Below are positions 59,900 to 64,000 of a DNA stretch of 64,000 nt, one piece after another. A model generated the notes under the pieces. That model saw nothing but the letters and a program-made list of their open reading frames with translations. It did no database searches and had not been told where the DNA came from. The position numbers and the translations under genes were made by a program. This DNA comes from a candidate division KSB1 bacterium (lineage in GTDB: Bacteria; Zhuqueibacterota; Zhuqueibacteria; JANLFK01; Oleimicrobiaceae). Every line of letters begins with the position of its first letter. The stretch's first letter is position 1. The DNA lies in NCBI GenBank assembly GCA_034506335.1, contig JAPDPR010000001.1, positions 186,001-250,000 of the forward strand, in the 5' to 3' direction.

Positions 59900-61360
59900 C
59901 TACTCAGCCAGAACTTCTAGTGGTTGGGGCGCCAGAGATTTGGCGGCGATTTGGCGGCGATGGTGCTGGAATACAACCCTGGCGGGAATAAGGAAAGCTG
60001 CCACACAGACCAAGAGCTTCACCTCGAAAACACCAACGTGGCTGACGCTACGGCTCGGGAGCAATGCGAGCACAAGGCCGGCGGTGGTGACGGTCAGGCC
60101 TAGGGTGCCCCCTTGCACGCACACCCATCCGCGCTTGAAAAAGCCCTGTTCCGCCGCAGCCAAGTGCGGGGTCACGCGCACCTTCAGCAAGGCCGCGAAC
60201 ATGTAGAGGTAAGGGATGAGCTGCAAGATCGTGGTGGCCTGAAGTAGAATCAGATACATTTCGTTCACGGTCGAACCCACCGCGGTAAAGAGGATGAAAA
60301 GACCCGAAGCGGCGCATTGCACCAGGAGCGATACGTAGGGGGTTAGGTAACGCGCGTGGGTGCGCCCAAGGGCGCTGGGCAAGTAGCGGTCCAGGCCGAT
60401 TACGAACGGGATGCGCGCCGACCCTGCTAACCACACCGAGGTATTGCCTGCCGCGTTGAGGCTCATCAAAATGGCAATAGGTGGCACCAGCCAAAGGAGC
60501 TTGAGGTCGGCTGCAGCAATGCTCACCCCCTGCAAGAGCCCCTCGATCAGGCCGATCTTCTGCGCGGGAACAATCGCCTGCAGGGCGAAGGTGCAAAGGA
60601 GGTACAGACCCGCAGTACACACCCCGGCAACCACAACCGCCCGTGGGATGGAAACAGATGGTCGTTTGATTTCATCACCGAGCACTGAGCCCAGCTCCAG
60701 GCCCACGTAGTTGAGGCAGACGATGCTCAGCAGAGAAAAAGCGCGCAAATCGTGTAACGGCGTAGTGAGCGCGGATACGGACAGTGGGTTGGCCATCCCG
60801 CGTCGCTGAACAGCCAGGATGCCTACCGCGACTACCACGGCGGTAGTCATGACTGTGGCCAACACTGCGATGCCCTGTACCCACTTCCCCACCTCAAAGC
60901 CGCGGATATTCACAAGGGTGATAAGCACCAGCAGGGATAAGGAGATGCTCGCCATCGCCGCGGGCGTCTGGCTTAGGTAGGCAGTCTTTTCGCCGCCTAT
61001 GAAAGCAGTGAAGCCAATAACGTAGAAGAGGAGCGTGGGGACGTAGAAGATGTTATTGGTCCAGTAGCACCACCCGCACACAAAGGCATGAGCATCACCG
61101 AAAGCGGCTTTGGTCCAGTTGTATATGCCCCCTTCGCGTGGATACCGGCGGGAGAGCTCCAAAACGGCGATGCTTTCTGGGAGCAAGAAAAGGAGAAAAC
61201 CGAGTAACCAAAGGAGCAAGGCACCTGGGCCGATGCTTGCCACCACAGGAGTGCTGTTCAGGTTGACCAGGGCGACGGTCAGGAAGAGGGCCAAGTGAAA
61301 TGGGCCCAAGATTCGCCGCACCGTGGCCCGAGGGTGCTCTATGGTCGCCTCCTCAAGCAA
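59900..61360 (-). CDS. APC-family amino acid permease
   Basis: The 486-residue membrane protein has about 12 helices. The first is broken (LTVALVNLNSTPVVASIGPG) and a helix 2-3 stretch reads PESIAVLELSRRYPREGGIYNW, the APC (amino acid-polyamine-organocation) pattern. The substrate is unassigned. The start is unclear: TTG 61360 lies 9 nt after the glpD stop. The best ribosome site, GAGGAGG, lies just downstream and points to ATA at about 61343. It probably shares a message with glpD. Confidence 0.87.
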   Translation of the reverse strand: MLEEATIEHPRATVRRILGPFHLALFLTVALVNLNSTPVVASIGPGALLLWLLGFLLFLLPESIAVLELSRRYPREGGIYNWTKAAFGDAHAFVCGWCYWTNNIFYVPTLLFYVIGFTAFIGGEKTAYLSQTPAAMASISLSLLVLITLVNIRGFEVGKWVQGIAVLATVMTTAVVVAVGILAVQRRGMANPLSVSALTTPLHDLRAFSLLSIVCLNYVGLELGSVLGDEIKRPSVSIPRAVVVAGVCTAGLYLLCTFALQAIVPAQKIGLIEGLLQGVSIAAADLKLLWLVPPIAILMSLNAAGNTSVWLAGSARIPFVIGLDRYLPSALGRTHARYLTPYVSLLVQCAASGLFILFTAVGSTVNEMYLILLQATTILQLIPYLYMFAALLKVRVTPHLAAAEQGFFKRGWVCVQGGTLGLTVTTAGLVLALLPSRSVSHVGVFEVKLLVCVAAFLIPARVVFQHHRRQIAAKSLAPQPLEVLAE

Positions 61361-61369
61361 GGGTAGTAC

Positions 61370-63130
61370 CTAACCTTTCTGCCCTGCCCGTTCCAGCACC
61401 TTTTCCTGGGAGCGGATGACCATTTTCGCAGGAGTCCTGTCCGCGGTTAGCCCGGCTTCGTACTCGGGTCGACAGGCGCGCCGGGCCTCGTCAGTCTCTT
61501 TTGCCAGTCGCTGCGGGGACCATCTCAGCTCCTTCGCCATCAACTTGGCACACGACACCACAGGCTCGTCACCGGGGTAGCCGGCGCTGCCAAGGTCGGT
61601 ACGCCTAAGCAAGGCGTCGCTCAGGGTGCAAGCCATTTCCTCGCGCGCTGCGTGCACCACCTCTGCCTGCAATACCTCGCCTGCTCCGTGCACTGGCCTT
61701 AGCAGTTCCGCGTCCTCCTGTCCGTAGGCAAGAATTCGCTGGTATTCGGAACCATACGTAAACACCAGGTGCCGTACTTGCTCCGGCGTGATAGAATCCC
61801 GCGTGCGGGCCGTTGCCTCCTCCAAGAAAGAGCTGAAACGCGTGATCTCCCCTCCCATTAGGGGCCGAGCGCGCGAGGCCGAGGGAGTCGGTTCGTGGCC
61901 AAGCTTGCGCAACGCCATGTCTATCAGCTTTTCCGCCACATCCCGCGCAGTGGTGTATTTGACGCCGACCACTGAGATGAGGCCTTCAGGACCGCCGGCG
62001 CGCCCATGGTCGTGCAGCCGATAGTGCTTGGTGAGCACCACTTCGCCCGTCTTGGGATTGATCCCATCCATAGGCAAGAAGCCTTTGTGCACAAAGAGCA
62101 CCTCCTCAGCGTGCAGCGGCGCACCCGGGTAGGCGCTATTCACTTCCTGCAGAAACTGCTCAACCTCTTGCTCCGTGACCACCAGGCGCACCTGGGCGTC
62201 ATGGTAGGGGCGATGAAAAGTGCCGATGATAGTCCGCCCCCGCCACGGCGCCATGAAGAGCACATGGCGACCACCGTACAGCCCGCCCTTGGGGGTGGGA
62301 TAGCTGAAGCGGCCGTACACGCCTGCAGCATAGCCATCAAGCAACTGCCTGCGCACGATGATATTCATGGCGGTGGAAAGGCGCATTGGCACCTGGGGTA
62401 ATCCGCTGGCGGCTAGCAGTTCGTTGACCCAGCCACCGGCGGCGTTGACCACCACCCTGGCACGAATATCGAAGGTCGCCCCGCTGAGCGAGTCGCGAGC
62501 GTGCACACCTATCACCCGCCCCTCTTTGCATAACAGGCGGGTAGCTTCCACGTAATTGGCAAGCTGCGCCCCCTCTCTTGCCGCCGAAAACAAGAAACCC
62601 AAAGTTACGCGCTCAGAGTTGTACATCTGCGCATCGGTCCAGCACGCCCCACCGGTGACCCCAGCGGGGTCGATGCCAGGCAAAAGTTCCAGCACCTGCT
62701 TGCGGGAGATCACCCGCCCAGCGGGGATCCACTTGTCTGGGTCCGCAAGGCGGTTGCGATCAAAGCTGAGGAGGTCATTGGCCAGAAGACCAAGGCGCAT
62801 CACCTCACTTCCCTTCATCAGGTGGCCGTAGGTGGGCATCACGCACGGGAGGGGATGAACCAAGTGGGGCGCGATGCTGAGGAGGATACGGCGCTCCCTG
62901 ACGGACTCGCGCACCCGCTTCAGGTCCAGATGCTGGAGGTAACGCAGGCCACCGTGGATAATCTTCAGGCTGTTGGCAGAGGTACCGGACGCAAAATCGC
63001 CGCGTTCAATGAGCGCGACCGACAGCCCACGGAGCGATGCTTCCCAGGCGGCGGTGGCCCCATAGATCCCCCCACCGATGATGAGCACATCAAAAACGTG
63101 GTCGGACAGTGCTTGCGGATTCCGTTCCAT
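61370..63130 (-). CDS. glpD: FAD-dependent glycerol-3-phosphate dehydrogenase
   Basis: Oxidises glycerol-3-phosphate to dihydroxyacetone phosphate and passes electrons to quinone at the membrane. The 586-residue protein starts with the FAD motif VLIIGGGIYGATAAWEASLR. Further signatures are IERGDFASGTSANSLKIIHG, VVNAAGGWVN and the C-terminal DAO_C domain (about 430-540). It is 85 residues longer than E. coli GlpD, mainly by a Glu/Arg-rich tail. ATG 63130 is chosen; AAAGGAG lies 12 nt upstream, a long spacing. TTG 63169 is an alternative. Confidence 0.92.
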   Translation of the reverse strand: MERNPQALSDHVFDVLIIGGGIYGATAAWEASLRGLSVALIERGDFASGTSANSLKIIHGGLRYLQHLDLKRVRESVRERRILLSIAPHLVHPLPCVMPTYGHLMKGSEVMRLGLLANDLLSFDRNRLADPDKWIPAGRVISRKQVLELLPGIDPAGVTGGACWTDAQMYNSERVTLGFLFSAAREGAQLANYVEATRLLCKEGRVIGVHARDSLSGATFDIRARVVVNAAGGWVNELLAASGLPQVPMRLSTAMNIIVRRQLLDGYAAGVYGRFSYPTPKGGLYGGRHVLFMAPWRGRTIIGTFHRPYHDAQVRLVVTEQEVEQFLQEVNSAYPGAPLHAEEVLFVHKGFLPMDGINPKTGEVVLTKHYRLHDHGRAGGPEGLISVVGVKYTTARDVAEKLIDMALRKLGHEPTPSASRARPLMGGEITRFSSFLEEATARTRDSITPEQVRHLVFTYGSEYQRILAYGQEDAELLRPVHGAGEVLQAEVVHAAREEMACTLSDALLRRTDLGSAGYPGDEPVVSCAKLMAKELRWSPQRLAKETDEARRACRPEYEAGLTADRTPAKMVIRSQEKVLERAGQKG

Positions 63131-63184
63131 GCAATCAGAGCTCTCCTTTACCAGAACCGAATGACCCAAACCGTTTTTTGAGCA

Positions 63185-64000
63185 TCAACGATGGTGTCTG
63201 GATGGACCATCCACCACCTGTTCCAGCAGGGTGCGAAGCTTATCATGGTATACAGCAGGGCTGTAACGCTCCTCGGCAAGTGCTCGTGCCGCACGCGCCA
63301 GCCGCGTGGCCAGGGCCGCGTCGCCCAGCACGCTCACAATGCCGTCCGCCAGCGCAGTAGGCGAGATACCCGTCAGCATGGCCACCCGGTTGTTCAAGAC
63401 CTGCGTGTGGGTGAGGTGATCAGTGGCCACAATGGGCACGCCGGAGCGCAGGTAAGAGTAGATTTTGAGCGGCGTGTTCGTCCCTTCGAAGCGGGGGCTT
63501 ACCAGCACGTCGGCCACCCGGTAAAAGTCCTTGATGCGCTCTGGGGGCACTGCCCCTGCAAAAAGGCAGTGAGCGCTAACGCCGCGCTCCTCAGCTTGTC
63601 GACGATAGTGAGTGACCTGCTCCGGCCTGCCCCCCACCAACAGAAAGAGCGCGGTAGGAAATCGTCGGACCACTTCAGCCGCCGCGTCAATGAGCAGGTC
63701 AATGCCCTGATATGGCTCAAATGTCCCCGTATAGAGCACCACCCTGCGTCCGTCAAGGTGGTACTGCCGGCGCAATTCCTCAGGGCTCTTGCGCACCGAG
63801 TTGGGCGGGTCGGCCACTTCAAGAACGTTTTCGATAACTGTGATCGGGGTGCAGGGCGCCACCGTGGCAGCGTGCCGAGCCAACTCTGGACAAATGGCAA
63901 TTACGCCCCGAGCATTCCGCAGGGTCTTCTTCTCCGCCCAGCGGAAGAATCCCAGGGCCAAGCCCGAAGTGGTATATCGGAAATTCACAAGTTGCTGGGG
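63185..64000 (-). CDS. Glycosyltransferase family 4 (5' end beyond window)
   Basis: The frame is open to the window edge (it begins PQQLVNFRY), so the N-terminal half of the protein is missing. The visible 272 residues hold the donor-binding Rossmann domain of GT-B enzymes: VVLYTGTFEPYQGIDLLIDA and FLLVGGRPEQ. The E-x7-E-like region is VLVSPRFEGTNTPLKIYSYLRSG in split form (about residues 180-202), followed by VPIVATDH. It probably builds a cell-surface glycan. Only 54 nt separate its stop from the glpD start, on the same strand. Confidence 0.85.
   Translation of the reverse strand, partial: PQQLVNFRYTTSGLALGFFRWAEKKTLRNARGVIAICPELARHAATVAPCTPITVIENVLEVADPPNSVRKSPEELRRQYHLDGRRVVLYTGTFEPYQGIDLLIDAAAEVVRRFPTALFLLVGGRPEQVTHYRRQAEERGVSAHCLFAGAVPPERIKDFYRVADVLVSPRFEGTNTPLKIYSYLRSGVPIVATDHLTHTQVLNNRVAMLTGISPTALADGIVSVLGDAALATRLARAARALAEERYSPAVYHDKLRTLLEQVVDGPSRHHR

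Noticed and set aside
61338-61350. ATA as start codon of the APC permease behind GAGGAGG
   Set aside because: The spacing is good, but ATA starts are very rare; TTG 61360 with coupling to glpD is the safer choice.
1-64000. CRISPR arrays, insertion sequences, integrases or phage genes
   Set aside because: No regularly spaced repeats, transposase or integrase motifs, or terminal inverted repeats were seen on reading the window.

Overview
The window comes from a GC-rich bacterium, most likely of the FCB superphylum (candidate division KSB1 / Calditrichota-like, or a relative outside Bacteroidota). Four things point there: a short primary sigma factor without region 1.1, DUF4835/PorD-like and PorQ/PorV-like proteins, a C-terminal sorting domain of the type IX secretion / FlgD-like kind, and an argininosuccinate lyase with an MPHKxNPD signature. 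A sulfide-dependent-type Thi4 and a 2-hydroxyacyl-CoA dehydratase activase suggest an anaerobic or microaerobic life. No rRNA, convincing tRNA, CRISPR array, insertion sequence or phage gene was found. About 50 protein genes fill both strands densely.

Layout. 1-5.5 kb (minus strand): DJ-1/PfpI protein (cut by the window edge), a GH116 lipoprotein, and three small genes (DUF937, BON-LysM, helix-hairpin-helix). 5.7-12.9 kb (plus): a HerA/FtsK-like ATPase, then a small HTH protein, a MinD-like ATPase with a Cys cluster, an NtrC-type sigma54 activator, a membrane-anchored protein and an adenosine-specific kinase. 13.1-15.8 kb: argG-argH behind a leader with a promoter, a palindrome and an Arg-rich small ORF. 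16-21.7 kb: Mut7-C RNase, SCP2-like protein, CutA, RNase Z-like hydrolase, TonB-ExbB-ExbD and an aminotransferase. 22.5-24.2 kb: a eukaryotic-type DNA topoisomerase IB. 24.3-29.5 kb (minus): Thi4 and a large CoA-dehydratase activase divided between two overlapping genes. 30.4-36.7 kb: Ppx/GppA, a beta-CASP nuclease, and a PorD-like, PorQ/V-like and HHH-barrel cluster. 36.8-41.7 kb: GT9-like protein, GGDEF cyclase, amidase, outer-membrane barrel and a TPR lipoprotein. 41.8-48.7 kb: MFS transporter, GH31 enzyme and Rad50-like ATPase. 49-55.3 kb (minus): UPF0104 protein, YchF, an 884-residue secreted repeat protein and a GltP/DctA symporter. 55.5-57.9 kb: pyrF, pyrE and a lipid kinase. 58-64 kb (minus): the primary sigma factor with an upstream zinc-ribbon gene, an APC permease, glpD and a glycosyltransferase cut by the window edge.

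Twelve promoter-like sites can be read by eye. They share TTGACT-like -35 boxes, a spacer of 17 bp (once 16), and TAtATT/TAtCTT/TAcATT-like -10 boxes, consistent with the short sigma-A encoded here.

The observations most worth following are: (1) the full-length eukaryotic/thaumarchaeal-type topoisomerase IB, with all five catalytic residues and the N-terminal domain; (2) the argGH leader, where an Arg-rich ORF is followed at once by a GC hairpin able to form mutually exclusive structures; (3) the HTH / MinD-like / sigma54-activator locus; (4) the split double-activase; (5) type IX-secretion-like parts with a repeat-containing putative substrate; (6) a Rad50-like ATPase with no Mre11 beside it.
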